DNA of 64,000 nt from Leptasterias polaris (GCA_037783415.1 JAZGTN010000009.1:10106001-10170000); one strand, 5' to 3'; positions 11,375-25,235 are shown, numbered from the stretch's first letter. Program-made: numbers and translations. The notes: generated from the sequence alone by a model not told the origin.

Positions 11375-13888
11375 CAATAAGTGCTATTCTTACCTAGCTA
11401 CAATATTCCTTTAAATTTCAAAGCATTGCAAACAATATATCAGGGGAAAAATCCCAAAACCAAACAAGACGTAGTCGGCAGGGTTCGAACCTGCGCGGGC
11501 AAACCCCAACAGATTTCAAGTCTGTCGCCTTAACCACTCGGCCACGACTACCGATACGTGCTATTCTTACCTAGCTACAATATTCCTTTAAATTTCAAAG
11601 CATTGCAAACAATATATTGGGGGGAAAAGGTCCAAAACCAAACAAAACAAAGTCGGCAGGGTTCGAACCTGCGCGGGGAGACCCCAACAGATTTCTAGTC
11701 TGTCGCCTTAACCACTCGGCCACGACTACCCTTCCTTACGGTAGCTAAAACATCTAACTTCTAAAGAGTCCAACCTAACGAAACAAAGGGAAAAAACATA
11801 CAAACGTAGTCGGCAGGGTTCGAACCTGCGCGGGGAGTCCCGAACAGATTTCTAGTCTGTCGCCTTAACCGCTCGTCCACGACTACCAATACGTGCTATT
11901 CTTACCTAGCTACAATATTCCTTTAAATTTCAAAGCATTGCAAAGAATATATTGGGGGAAAAAGCCCAAAACGTAGTCGGCAGGGATCGAACTTGCGCGG
12001 GGAGACCCCAACAGATTTCTAGTCTGTCGCCTTAACCACTCGGCCACGACTACCAATACGTGCTATTCTTACCTAGCTACAATATTCCTTTAAATTTCAA
12101 AGCATTGCAAAGAATATATTGGGGGAAAAAGCCCAAAACGTAGTCGGCAGTGATCGAACCTGCACGGGGAGACCCCAACAGATTTCTAGTCTGTCGCCTT
12201 AACCACTCGGCCACGACTACCAATACCTGTTATTCTTACCTAACAATATTCCTTTAAACTTCAAAGCATTGCAAACAATATATTGGGGTGGAAAAATCCC
12301 AAAACCAAACAAAACGTAGTCGGCAGGGTTCGAACCTGCGCGGGGAAACCCCAACAGATTTCAAGTCTGTCGCCTTAACCACTCGGCCACGACTACCGAT
12401 ACGTCCTACTCTTACCTAGCTACAATATTCTCTTAAATTTCAAAGCATTGCAAACAATATATTGGGGGAAAAGGTCCAAAACCAAACAAAACGTAGTCGG
12501 CAGGGTTCGAACCTGCGCGGGGAAACCCCAACAGATTTCTAGTCTGTCGCCTTAACCACTCGGCCACGACTGCCAATACGTGCTATTCTTACCTAACAAT
12601 ATTCCTTTAAACTTCAAAGCATTGCAAACAATATATTGGGGTGGAAAAATCCCAAAACCAAACAAAACGTAGTCGGCAGGGTTCGAACCTGCGCGGGGAA
12701 ACAACAACAGATTTCAAGTCTGTCGCCTTAACCACTCGGCCACGACTACCGATAGGTGCTACTCTTACCTAGCTACAATATTCTTTTAAATTTCAAAGCA
12801 TTGCAAACAATATATTGGGGGGGAAAGCCCAAAAACCAAACAAAACGTAGTCGGCAGGGTTCGAACCTGCGCGGGGAGACCCCAACAGATTTCTAGTCTG
12901 TCGCCTTAACCGCTCGGCCACGACTACCAACACGTGCTATTCTTACCTAGCTACAATATTCCTTTAAATTTCAAAGCATTGCAAACAATACATTGGGGAA
13001 AAAGCCCAAAACGTAGTCGGCAGGGATCGAACCTGCGCGGGGAGACCCCAACAGATTTCAAGTCTGTCGCCTTAACCGCTCGGCCACGACTACCAACACG
13101 TGCTATTCTTACCTAGCTACAATATTCCTTTAAATTTCAAAGCATTGCAAACTATACATTGGGGGAAAAAGCCCAAAACGTAGTCGGCAGGGATCGAACC
13201 TGCGCGGGGAGACCCCAACAGATTTCTAGTCTGTGGCCTTAACCGCTCGGCCACGACTACCGATACGTGCTATTCTTACCTAGCTACAATATTCTTTTAA
13301 ATTTCAAAGCATTGCAAACTATATATTGGGGGAAAAGGTCCAAAACCAAGCAAAACACAGTCGGCAGGGTTCGAATCTGCGCTGGGAAACCCCAACAGAT
13401 TTCTAGTCTGTCGCCTTAACCACTCGGCCACGACTACCAATAAGTGCTATTCTTACCTAGCTACAATATTCCTTTAAATTTCAAAGCATTGCAAACAATA
13501 TATCAGGGTAAAAAACCCAAAACCAAACAAGACGTAGTCGGCAGGGTTCGAACCTGCGCGGGGAAACCCCAACAGATTTCAAGTCTGTCGCCTTAACCAC
13601 TCGGCCACGACTACCGATACGTGCTACTCTTACCTAGCTACAATATTCTTTAAAATTTCAAAGCATTGCAAACAATATATTGTGGGGAAAAGGTCCAAAA
13701 CCAAACAAAACGTAGTTGTCAGGGTTCGAACCTGCGCGGGGAAACCCCAACAGATTTCAAGTCTGTCGCCTTAACCACTCGGCCACGACTACCGATACGT
13801 GCTACTCTTACCTAGCTACAATATTCTTTAAAATTTCAAAGCATTGCAAACAATATATTGTGGGGAAAAGGTCCAAAACCAAACAAAA

Positions 13889-13970
13889 CGTAGTTGTCAG
13901 GGTTCGAACCTGCGCGGGGAGACCCCAACAGATTTTTAGTCTGTCGCCTTAACCACTCGGCAACGACTAC
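13889..13970 (-). tRNA. tRNA-Ser body with AAA anticodon, degenerate arms
   Basis: Anticodon AAA in a serine-type body. The 3' acceptor and T stem carry two substitutions (plus strand gtagttgtcagg for gtagtcggcagg), giving mismatches at pairs 6-67 and 49-65. A further change sits next to the D arm (ggcaacg for ggccacg). It is probably a pseudogene, but the lineage has been amplified. Confidence 0.75.
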
Positions 13971-15603
13971 CCTTCCTTACGGTAGCTAAAACATCTAACT
14001 TCTAAAGAGTCCAACCTAACGAAACAAAGGGAAAAAACATACAAACGTAGTCGGCAGGGTTCGAACCTGCGCGGGGAGACCCCAACAAATTTCTAGTCTG
14101 TCGCCTTAACCGCTCGGCCACGAATACCAATACCTGTTATTCTTACCTAACAATATTCCTTTAAACTTCAAAGCATTGCAAACAATTTATATATTGGGGT
14201 GGAAAAATCCCAAAACCAAACAAAACGTAGTCGGCAGGGTTCGAACCTGCGCGGGGAAACACCAACAGATTTCAAGTCTGTCGCCTTAACCACTCGGCCA
14301 CGACTACCGATACGTCCTACTCTTACCTAGCTACAATATTCTTTTAAATTTCAAAGCATTGCAAACAATATATTGGGGGGGAAAGCCCAAAAACCAAACA
14401 AAACGTAGTCGGCAGGGTTCGAACCTGCGCGGGGAGACCCCAACAGATTTCTAGTCTGTCGCCTTAACCACTCGGCCACGACTACCCTTCCTTACGGTAG
14501 CTAAAACATCTAACTTCTAAAGAGTCCAACCTAACGAAACAAAGGGAAAAAACATACAAACCAAGTCGGCAGGGTTCGAACCTGCGCGGGGAGACCCCAA
14601 AAGATTTCTAGTCTGTCGCCTTAACCGCTCGGCCACGACTACCAACACGTGCTGTTCTTACCTAGCTACAATATTCCTTTAAATTTCAAAGCATTGCAAA
14701 CAATACATTGGGGAAAAAGCCCAAAACGTAGTCGGCAGGGATCGAACCTGCGCGAGGAGACCCCAACAGATTTCTAGTCTGTCGCCTTAACCGCTCGGCC
14801 ACGACTACCAACACGTGCTATTCTTACCTAGCTACAATATTCCTTTAAATTTCAAAGCATTGCAAACTATACATTGGGGGAAAAAGCCCAAAACGTAGTC
14901 GGCAGGGATCGAACCTGCGCGGGGAGACCCCAACAGATTTCTAGTCTGTGGCCTTAACCGCTCGGCCACGACTACCGATACGTGCTATTCTTACCTAGCT
15001 ACAATATTCTTTTAAATTTCAAAGCATTGCAAACTATATATTGGGGGAAAAGGTCCAAAACCAAGCAAAACACAGTCGGCAGGGTTCGAATCTGCGCTGG
15101 GAAACCCCAACAGATTTCTAGTCTGTCGCCTTAACCACTCGGCCACGACTACCAATAAGTGCTATTCTTACCTAGCTACAATATTCCTTTAAATTTCAAA
15201 GCATTGCAAACAATATATCAGGGTAAAAAACCCAAAACCAAACAAGACGTAGTCGGCAGGGTTCGAACCTGCGCGGGGAAACCCCAACAGATTTCAAGTC
15301 TGTCGCCTTAACCACTCGGCCACGACTACCGGTACGTGCTACTCTTACCAAGCTACAATATTCCTTTTAATTTCAAAGCATTGTAAACAATATATTGGGG
15401 GGAAAAGGTCCAAAACCAAACAAAACGTAGTCGGCAGGGTTCGAACCTGCGCGGGGAAACCCCAACAGATTTCAAGTCTGTCGCCTTAACCACTCGGCCA
15501 CGACTACCGATACGTGCTACTCTTACCTAGCTACAATATTCTTTAAAATTTCAAAGCATTGCAAACAATATATTGTGGGGAAAAGGTCCAAAACCAAACA
15601 AAA

Positions 15604-15685
15604 CGTAGTTGTCAGGGTTCGAACCTGCGCGGGGAGACCCCAACAGATTTTTAGTCTGTCGCCTTAACCACTCGGCAACGACTAC
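15604..15685 (-). tRNA. tRNA-Ser body with AAA anticodon, degenerate arms
   Basis: Same lineage as 13889-13970: anticodon AAA, mismatched acceptor and T stem, changed D-arm junction. It is followed upstream by an S2 spacer, as in its relatives. Confidence 0.75.
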
Positions 15686-17144
15686 CCTTCCTTACGGTAG
15701 CTAAAACATCTAACTTCTAAAGAGTCCAACCTAACGAAACAAAGGGAAAAAACATACAAACGTAGTCGGCAGGGTTCGAACCTGCGCGGGGAGACCCCAA
15801 CAAATTTCTAGTCTGTCGCCTTAACCGCTCGGCCACGACTACCAATACCTGTTATTCTTACCTAACAATATTCCTTTAAACTTCAAAGCATTGCAAACAA
15901 TATATTGGGGTGGAAAAATCCCAAAACCAAACAAAACGTAGTCGGCAGGGTTCGAACCTGCGCGGGGAAACACCAACAGATTTCAAGTCTGTCGCCTTAA
16001 CCACTCGGCCACGACTACCGATACGTCCTACTCTTACCTAGCTACAATATTCTCTTAAATTTCAAAGCATTGCAAACAATATATTGGGGGAAAAGGTCCA
16101 AAACCAAACAAAACGTAGTCGGCAGGGTTCGAACCTGCGCGGGGAGACCCCAACAGATTTCTAGTCTGTCGCCTTAACCACTCGGCCACGACTACCAACA
16201 CGTGCTACTCTTACCTAGCTACAATATTCCTTTAAATTTCAAAGCATTGCAAACAATACATTGGGGGAAAAAGCCCAAAACCAAGCAAAACGTAGTCGGC
16301 AGGGTTCGAACCTGCGCGGGGAGACCCCAACAGATTTCTAGTCTGTCGCCTTAACCATTCGGCCAGGACTACCAATAAGTGCTATTCTTACCTAGCTATA
16401 ATATTCATTTAAATTTCAAAGCATTGCAAACAATATATTGGGGTGGAAAAATCCCAAAACCAAACAAGACGTAGTCGGCAGGGTTCGAACCTGCGCGGGG
16501 AAACCCCAACAGATTTCAAGTCTGTCGCCTTAACCACTCGGCCACGACTACCAATAAGTGCTATTCTTACCTAGCTACAATATTCCTTTAAATTTCAAAG
16601 CATTGCAAACAATATATCGGGGGAAAAAGCCCCAAAACCAAGCAAAACGTAGTCGGCAGGGTTCGAATCTGCGCGGGGAGACCCCAACAGATTTCTAGTC
16701 TGTCGCCTTAACCACTCGGCCACGACTACCAATACGTGCTATTCTTACCTAGCTACAATATTCCTTTAAATTTCAAAGCATTGCAAACAATATATCGGGG
16801 GGAAAAGCCCAAAAACCAAGCAAAACGCAGTCGGCAGGGTTCGAATCTGCGCTGGGAGACCCCAACAGATTTCTAGTCTGTCGCCTTAACCACTCGGCCA
16901 CGACTACCGATACGTGCTACTCTTACCTAGCTGCAATATTCCTTTAAATTTCAAAGCATTGCAAACAATATATTGGGGGGAAAAATCCCAAAACCAAGCA
17001 AAACGTAGTCGGCAGGGTTCGAACCTGCGCGGGGAGGCCCCAACAGATTTCTAGTCTGTCGCCTTAACCGCTCGGCCACGACTACCGATACGTGCTATTC
17101 TTACCTAGCTACAATATTCCTTTAAATTTCAAAGCATTGCAAAC

Positions 17145-18323
17145 TAATTAAAGTATCATCTTGGTTTAATTGTAACAGATTGTCCGTAAATTTAAAGAAA
17201 ACATATTCGATGCTTTATACTAACAAGAGTGTAAATGTCAATTTTGCTATTTATTTTAATAATACTTTAATCAACCGAGCCGATTCCATTAAATTTCTTG
17301 GAGTAATTATTGACAAAAATATTACTTGGAAAAATCATTGTGAAAAAGTGCACACAGCTACTTCAAGAATTCTTGGAATTCTTCGCAAACTCAAGCATAT
17401 TTTACCCGAAAAGACGCTTTTTTCAATATATAATACTCTATCCTTACCTCATCTTCAATACGGAATTTTGGCATGGGGCAACACATACCAAACGTACTTA
17501 AATAAACTCTTAATCGTACAAAAGAAGTCACTCAGAGTAATTAATAATACTCCTTACAGAGCTCACGCAGCACCGCTCTTTGCTAAACATAACACTCTAA
17601 CCGTTTTTGATTTGTACAAATATCATTTAGGTGTTCTCATGTACAAATTCGACAAAAATACGTTGCCTCCTCCCTTAGCTACATTCTTCACAAGGAATGC
17701 TGATGTTCACAAGTATAATACTAAATCGTCAAGTAAGCTCCATGTAAACTTAGCTAGAACAAACACAAGTAAATCAATAATCCGAAATCAAGGACCCATC
17801 CATTGGAACAAGTTATCATCACTTCCCCCCCTACGAACACTACATAGTTTTAAAAAGTATACGAAAAAGTTGTTGCTTTCTAGTAGCTATTATTTATAAA
17901 TTCTTTATTTTCAGTCCACTCTTAGCACATTTATCATGTTATATTGTACGATCTTCACGTGTAATTCAATAGGACATAATGATTGTGTACTACTTTATCT
18001 GTTTATTGTATTTTCATTTATCAATTATTTATGTTCAGTAAAACCCCACATTTATTACATTTATCACATTCATTGTGTTATATTGTACGATTCCCTTCAG
18101 TAATCCAACAAGACGCAAGGTACATGTTTCTGTTATAATTATTGTTAAATTGTAGCATTTATTGCATTGCATTACCCAGGTGCCTGGTCTCGTATAAGCC
18201 TCGGCTTTCTATCAGACACCTCCATACTTCTACTTCTTTAAAACTCTATACCCTATGTAAACATTGTATTTTGATTGATGTATGGAAATAAACCAAACTA
18301 AACCAAACTAAACTAAACCAAAC
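17145..18323 (+). mobile_element. 5'-truncated LINE retrotransposon, copy 2
   Basis: Same insertion junctions as copy 1 at an offset of 7225. Identity extends into flanking tRNA units on both sides, so this copy arose by segmental duplication and not by a second transposition. Confidence 0.9.
17147..17899 (+). pseudogene. LINE reverse transcriptase C-terminal fragment, copy 2
   Basis: Nearly identical to the fragment at 9922-10674. The visible protein difference is one Pro-to-Ser change near the C terminus (SPLPP versus SSLPP). It lacks the catalytic core. The close identity dates the 7225-base duplication as recent. Confidence 0.85.
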
Positions 18324-18517
18324 AATATATTGGGGGGAAAAGGTCCAAAACCAAACAAAACAAAGTCGGCAGGGTTCGAACCTGCGCGGGGAGACCCCAA
18401 CAGATTTCTAGTCTGTCGCCTTAACCACTCGGCCACGACTACCCTTCCTTACGGTAGCTAAAACATCTAACTTCTAAAGAGTCCAACCTAACGAAACAAA
18501 GGGAAAAAACATACAAA

Positions 18518-18599
18518 CGTAGTCGGCAGGGTTCGAACCTGCGCGGGGAGACCCCAACAGATTTCTGGTCTGTCGCCTTAACCGCTCGGCCACGACTAC
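18518..18599 (-). tRNA. tRNA-Ser(AGA) lacking U33, duplicate copy
   Basis: Copy of 11293-11374 at the 7225-base offset, with the same T33-to-C change. Confidence 0.8.
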
Positions 18600-21113
18600 C
18601 AATAAGTGCTATTCTTACCTAGCTACAATATTCCTTTAAATTTCAAAGCATTGCAAACAATATATCAGGGGAAAAATCCCAAAACCAAACAAGACGTAGT
18701 CGGCAGGGTTCGAACCTGCGCGGGCAAACCCCAACAGATTTCAAGTCTGTCGCCTTAACCACTCGGCCACGACTACCGATACGTGCTATTCTTACCTAGC
18801 TACAATATTCTTTTAAATTTCAAAGCATTGCAAACAATATATTGGGGGGAATAGGTCCAAAACCAAACAAAACAAAGTCGGCAGGGTTCGAACCTGCGCG
18901 GGGAGACCCCAACAGATTTCTAGTCTGTCGCCTTAACCACTCGGCCACGACTACCCTTCCTTACGGTAGCTAAAACATCTAACTTCTAAAGAGTCCAACC
19001 TAACGAAACAAAGGGAAAAAACATACAAACGTAGTCGGCAGGGTTCGAACCTGCGCGGGGAGTCCCGAACAGATTTCTAGTCTGTCGCCTTAACCGCTCG
19101 TCCACGACTACCAATACGTGCTATTCTTACCTAGCTACAATATTCCTTTAAATTTCAAAGCATTGCAAAGAATATATTGGGGGAAAAAGCCCAAAACGTA
19201 GTCGGCAGGGATCGAACTTGCGCGGGGAGACCCCAACAGATTTCTAGTCTGTCGCCTTAACCACTCGGCCACGACTACCAATACGTGCTATTCTTACCTA
19301 GCTACAATATTCCTTTAAATTTCAAAGCATTGCAAAGAATATATTGGGGGAAAAAGCCCAAAACGTAGTCGGCAGTGATCGAACCTGCACGGGGAGACCC
19401 CAACAGATTTCTAGTCTGTCGCCTTAACCACTCGGCCACGACTACCAATACCTGTTAATCTTACCTAACAATATTCCTTTAAACTTCAAAGCATTGCAAA
19501 CAATATATTGGGGTGGAAAAATCCCAAAACCAAACAAAACGTAGTCGGCAGGGTTCGAACCTGCGCGGGGAAACCCCAACAGATTTCAAGTCTGTCGCCT
19601 TAACCACTCGGCCACGACTACCGATACGTCCTACTCTTACCTAGCTACAATATTCTCTTAAATTTCAAAGCATTGCAAACAATATATTGGGGGAAAAGGT
19701 CCAAAACCAAACAAAACGTAGTCGGCAGGGTTCGAACCTGCGCGGGGAAACCCCAACAGATTTCTAGTCTGTCGCCTTAACCACTCGGCCACGACTGCCA
19801 ATACGTGCTATTCTTACCTAACAATATTCCTTTAAACTTCAAAGCATTGCAAACAATATATTGGGGTGGAAAAATCCCAAAACCAAACAAAACGTAGTCG
19901 GCAGGGTTCGAACCTGCGCGGGGAAACAACAACAGATTTCAAGTCTGTCGCCTTAACCACTCGGCCACGACTACCGATAGGTGCTACTCTTACCTAGCTA
20001 CAATATTCTTTTAAATTTCAAAGCATTGCAAACAATATATTGGGGGGGAAAGCCCAAAAACCAAACAAAACGTAGTCGGCAGGGTTCGAACCTGCGCGGG
20101 GAGACCCCAACAGATTTCTAGTCTGTCGCCTTAACCGCTCGGCCACGACTACCAACACGTGCTATTCTTACCTAGCTACAATATTCCTTTAAATTTCAAA
20201 GCATTGCAAACAATACATTGGGGAAAAAGCCCAAAACGTAGTCGGCAGGGATCGAACCTGCGCGGGGAGACCCCAACAGATTTCAAGTCTGTCGCCTTAA
20301 CCGCTCGGCCACGACTACCAACACGTGCTATTCTTACCTAGCTACAATATTCCTTTAAATTTCAAAGCATTGCAAACTATACATTGGGGGAAAAAGCCCA
20401 AAACGTAGTCGGCAGGGATCGAACCTGCGCGGGGAGACCCCAACAGATTTCTAGTCTGTGGCCTTAACCGCTCGGCCACGACTACCGATACGTGCTATTC
20501 TTACCTAGCTACAATATTCTTTTAAATTTCAAAGCATTGCAAACTATATATTGGGGGAAAAGGTCCAAAACCAAGCAAAACACATTCGGCAGGGTTCGAA
20601 TCTGCGCTGGGAAACCCCAACAGATTTCTAGTCTGTCGCCTTAACCACTCGGCCACGACTACCAATAAGTGCTATTCTTACCTAGCTACAATATTCCTTT
20701 AAATTTCAAAGCATTGCAAACAATATATCAGGGTAAAAAACCCAAAACCAAACAAGACGTAGTCGGCAGGGTTCGAACCTGCGCGGGGAAACCCCAACAG
20801 ATTTCAAGTCTGTCGCCTTAACCACTCGGCCACGACTACCGGTACGTGCTACTCTTACCAAGCTACAATATTCCTTTTAATTTCAAAGCATTGTAAACAA
20901 TATATTGGGGGGAAAAGGTCCAAAACCAAACAAAACGTAGTCGGCAGGGTTCGAACCTGCGCGCGGAAACCCCAACAGATTTCAAGTCTGTCGCCTTAAC
21001 CACTCGGCCACGACTACCGATACGTGCTACTCTTACCTAGCTACAATATTCTTTAAAATTTCAAAGCATTGCAAACAATATATTGTGGGGAAAAGGTCCA
21101 AAACCAAACAAAA

Positions 21114-21195
21114 CGTAGTTGTCAGGGTTCGAACCTGCGCGGGGAGACCCCAACAGATTTTTAGTCTGTCGCCTTAACCACTCGGCAACGACTAC
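21114..21195 (-). tRNA. tRNA-Ser body with AAA anticodon, degenerate arms
   Basis: Relative of 13889-13970 with the same anticodon, the same acceptor and T-stem mismatches, and the same S2 spacer upstream. It was carried along by the 7225-base duplication. Confidence 0.75.
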
Positions 21196-24100
21196 CCTTC
21201 CTTACGGTAGCTAAAACATCTAACTTCTAAAGAGTCCAACCTAACGAAACAAAGGGAAAAAACATACAAACGTAGTCGGCAGGGTTCGAACCTGCGCGGG
21301 GAGACCCCAAAAAATTTCTAGTCTGTCGCCTTAACCGCTCGGCCACGACTACCAATACCTGTTATTCTTACCTAACAATATTCCTTTAAACTTCAAAGCA
21401 TTGCAAACAATTTATATATTGGGGTGGAAAAATCCCAAAACCAAACAAAACGTAGTCGGCAGGGTTCGAACCTGCGCGGGGAAACACCAACAGATTTCAA
21501 GTCTGTCGCCTTAACCACTCGGCCACGACTACCGATACGTCCTACTCTTACCTAGCTACAATATTCTCTTAAATTTCAAAGCATTGCAAACAATATATTG
21601 GGGGAAAAGGTCCAAAACCAAACAAAACGTAGTCGGCAGGGTTCGAACCTGCGCGGGGAGACCCCAACAGATTTCTAGTCTGTCGCCTTAACCACTCGGC
21701 CACGACTGCCAATACGTGCTATTCTTACCTAAAAATATTCCTTTAAACTTCAAAGCATTGCAAACAATATATTGGGGTGGAAAAATCCCAAAACCAAACA
21801 AAACGTAGTCGGCAGGGTTCGAACCTGCGCGGGGAAACAACAACAGATTTCAAGTCTGTCGCCTTAACCACTCGGCCACGACTACCGATAGGTGCTACTC
21901 TTACCTAGCTACAATATTCTTTTAAATTTCAAAGCATTGCAAACAATATATCAGGGTAAAAAACCCAAAACCAAACAAGACGTAGTCGGCAGGGTTCGAA
22001 CCTGCGCGGGGAAACCCCAACAGATTTCAAGTCTGTCGCCTTAACCACTCGGCCACGACTACCGGTACGTGCTACTCTTACCAAGCTACAATATTCCTTT
22101 TAATTTCAAAGCATTGTAAACAATATATTGGGGGGAAAAGGTCCAAAACCAAACAAAACGTAGTCGGCAGGGTTCGAACCTGCGCGGGGAAACCCCAACA
22201 GATTTCAAGTCTGTCGCCTTAACCACTCGGCCACGACTACCGATACGTGCTACTCTTACCTAGCTACAATATTCTTTTAAATTTCAAAGCATTGCAAACA
22301 ATATATCAGGGTAAAAAACCCAAAACCAAACAAGACGTAGTCGGCAGGGTTCGAACCTGCGCGGGGAAACCCCAACAGATTTCAAGTCTGTCGCCTTAAC
22401 CACTCGGCCACGACTACCGGTACGTGCTACTCTTACCAAGCTACAATATTCCTTTTAATTTCAAAGCATTGTAAACAATATATTGGGGGGAAAAGGTCCA
22501 AAACCAAACAAAACGTAGTCGGCAGGGTTCGAACCTGCGCGGGGAAACCCCAACAGATTTCAAGTCTGTCGCCTTAACCACTCGGCAACGACTACCCTTC
22601 CTTACGGTAGCTAAAACATCTAACTTCTAAAGAGTCCAACCTAACGAAACAAAGGGAAAAAACATACAAACGTAGTCGGCAGGGTTCGAACCTGCGCGGG
22701 GAGACCCCAACAAATTTCTAGTCTGTCGCCTTAACCGCTCGGCCACGACTACCAATACCTGTTATTCTTACCTAACAATATTCCTTTAAACTTCAAAGCA
22801 TTGCAAACAATTTATATATTGGGGTGGAAAAATCCCAAAACCAAACAAAACGTAGTCGGCAGGGTTCGAACCTGCGCGGGGAAACACCAACAGATTTCAA
22901 GTCTGTCGCCTTAACCACTCGGCCACGACTACCGATACGTCCTACTCTTACCTAGCTACAATATTCTCTTAAATTTCAAAGCATTGCAAACAATATATTG
23001 GGGGAAAAGGTCCAAAACCAAACAAAACGTAGTCGGCAGGGTTCGAACCTGCGCGGGGAGACCCCAACAGATTTCTAGTCTGTCGCCTTAACCACTCGGC
23101 CACGACTGCCAATACGTGCTATTCTTACCTAAAAATATTCCTTTAAACTTCAAAGCATTGCAAACAATATATTGGGGTGGAAAAATCCCAAAACCAAACA
23201 AAACGTAGTCGGCAGGGTTCGAACCTGCGCGGGGAAACAACAACAGATTTCAAGTCTGTCGCCTTAACCACTCGGCCACGACTACCGATAGGTGCTACTC
23301 TTACCTAGCTACAATATTCTTTTAAATTTCAAAGCATTGCAAACAATATATTGGGGGGGAAAGCCCAAAAACCAAACAAAACGTAGTCGGCAGGGTTCGA
23401 ACCTGCGCGGGGAGACCCCAACAGATTTCTAGTCTGTCGCCTTAACCACTCGGCCACGACTACCCTTCCTTACGGTAGCTAAAACATCTAACTTCTAAAG
23501 AGTCCAACCTAACGAAACAAAGGGAAAAAACATACAAACCAAGTCGGCAGGGTTCGAACCTGCGCGGGGAGACCCCAAAAGATTTCTAGTCTGTCGCCTT
23601 AACCGCTCGGCCACGACTACCAACACGTGCTGTTCTTACCTAGCTACAATATTCCTTTAAATTTCAAAGCATTGCAAACAATACATTGGGGAAAAAGCCC
23701 AAAACGTAGTCGGCAGGGATCGAACCTGCGCGAGGAGACCCCAACAGATTTCTAGTCTGTCGCCTTAACCGCTCGGCCACGACTACCAACACGTGCTATT
23801 CTTACCTAGCTACAATATTCCTTTAAATTTCAAAGCATTGCAAACTATACATTGGGGGAAAAAGCCCAAAACGTAGTCGGCAGGGATCGAACCTGCGCGG
23901 GGAGACCCCAACAGATTTCTAGTCTGTCGCCTTAACCACTCGGCCACGACTACCAATAAGTGCTATTCTTACCTAGCTACAATATTCCTTTAAATTTCAA
24001 AGCATTGCAAACAATATATCAGGGTAAAAAACCCAAAACCAAACAAGACGTAGTCGGCAGGGTTCGAACCTGCGCGGGGAAACCCCAACAGATTTCAAGT

Positions 24101-24404
24101 CTGTCGCCTTAACCACTCGGCCACGACTACCGGTACGTGCTACTCTTACCAAGCTACAATATTCCTTTTAATTTCAAAGCATTGTAAACAATATATTGGG
24201 GGGAAAAGGTCCAAAACCAAACAAAACGTAGTCGGCAGGGTTCGAACCTGCGCGGGGAAACCCCAACAGATTTCAAGTCTGTCGCCTTAACCACTCGGCC
24301 ACGACTACCGATACGTGCTACTCTTACCTAGCTACAATATTCTTTAAAATTTCAAAGCATTGCAAACAATATATTGTGGGGAAAAGGTCCAAAACCAAAC
24401 AAAA

Positions 24405-24486
24405 CGTAGTTGTCAGGGTTCGAACCTGCGCGGGGAGACCCCAACAGATTTTTAGTCTGTCGCCTTAACCACTCGGCAACGACTAC
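24405..24486 (-). tRNA. tRNA-Ser body with AAA anticodon, degenerate arms
   Basis: Same AAA lineage with the two 3' arm mismatches and an S2 spacer upstream. Confidence 0.75.
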
Positions 24487-25235
24487 CCTTCCTTACGGTA
24501 GCTAAAACATCTAACTTCTAAAGAGTCCAACCTAACGAAACAAAGGGAAAAAACATACAAACGTAGTCGGCAGGGTTCGAACCTGCGCGGGGAGACCCCA
24601 ACAAATTTCTAGTCTGTCGCCTTAACCGCTCGGCCACGACTACCAATACCTGTTATTCTTACCTAACAATATTCCTTTAAATTTCAAAGCATTGCAAACA
24701 ATATATTGGGGGAAAAGGTCCAAAACCAAACAAAACGTAGTCGGCAGGGTTCGAACCTGCGCGGGGAGACCCCAACAGATTTCTAGTCTGTCGCCTTAAC
24801 CACTCGGCCACGACTGCCAATACGTGCTATTCTTACCTAACAATATTCCTTTAAACTTCAAAGCATTGCAAACAATATATTGGGGTGGAAAAATCCCAAA
24901 ACCAAACAAAATGTAGTCGGCAGGGTTCGAACCTGCGCGGGGAAACAACAACAGATTTCTAGTCTGTCGCCTTAACCACTCGGCTACGACTACCCTTCCT
25001 TACGGTAGCTAAAACATCTAACTTCTAAAGAGTCCAACCTAACGAAACAAAGGGAAAAAACATACAAACCAAGTCGGCAGGGTTCGAACCTGCGCGAGGA
25101 GACCCCAACAGATTTCTAGTCTGTCGCCTTAACCGCTCGGCCACGACTACCAACACGTGCTATTCTTACCTAGCTACAATATTCCTTTAAATTTCAAAGC
25201 ATTGCAAACTATACATTGGGGGAAAAAGCCCAAAA

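Larger units (their letters stand above)
8971..16195. repeat. 7225-base higher-order repeat, copy 1
   Basis: This block of tRNA units plus a LINE recurs at +7225. tRNA starts keep this exact offset from 9066/16291 through 13533/20758 and again at 14046/21271 and 14226/21451. The LINE copies are nearly identical, with one visible amino-acid difference. The LINE inserted once and was then duplicated with its surroundings. Confidence 0.88.
11136..17085 (-). tRNA. tRNA-Ser cluster between the two LINE copies, 35 genes
   Basis: Each member runs 82 bases from its start. AGA: 11136, 11293, 11648, 11805, 11972, 12139, 12492, 12846, 13179, 13356, 14046, 14404, 14561, 14727, 14894, 15071, 15761, 16114, 16291, 16648, 16826, 17004. 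TGA: 11470, 12315, 12668, 13012, 13533, 13711, 14226, 15248, 15426, 15937, 16470. AAA: 13889, 15604. Copies 11136, 11648 and 14561 have 3' acceptor ends changed at the outermost pairs, so their aminoacylation is doubtful. Copy 11293 lacks the universal U33. Confidence 0.91.
18361..22932 (-). tRNA. tRNA-Ser cluster, 27 genes
   Basis: Each member runs 82 bases from its start. AGA: 18361, 18518, 18873, 19030, 19197, 19364, 19717, 20071, 20404, 20581, 21271, 21628, 22671. TGA: 18695, 19540, 19893, 20237, 20758, 20936, 21451, 21804, 21981, 22159, 22336, 22514, 22851. AAA: 21114. The first part is the 7225-base-offset copy of the preceding cluster. Five TGA genes in a row (21804-22595) come from a local duplication of a two-unit block. 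Confidence 0.91.
16196..23420. repeat. 7225-base higher-order repeat, copy 2
   Basis: Tandem copy of 8971-16195. Collinearity is strong to about 20839. After that, units have been gained and lost (for example the TGA run at 21804-22595), so the right boundary is approximate. Confidence 0.75.
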
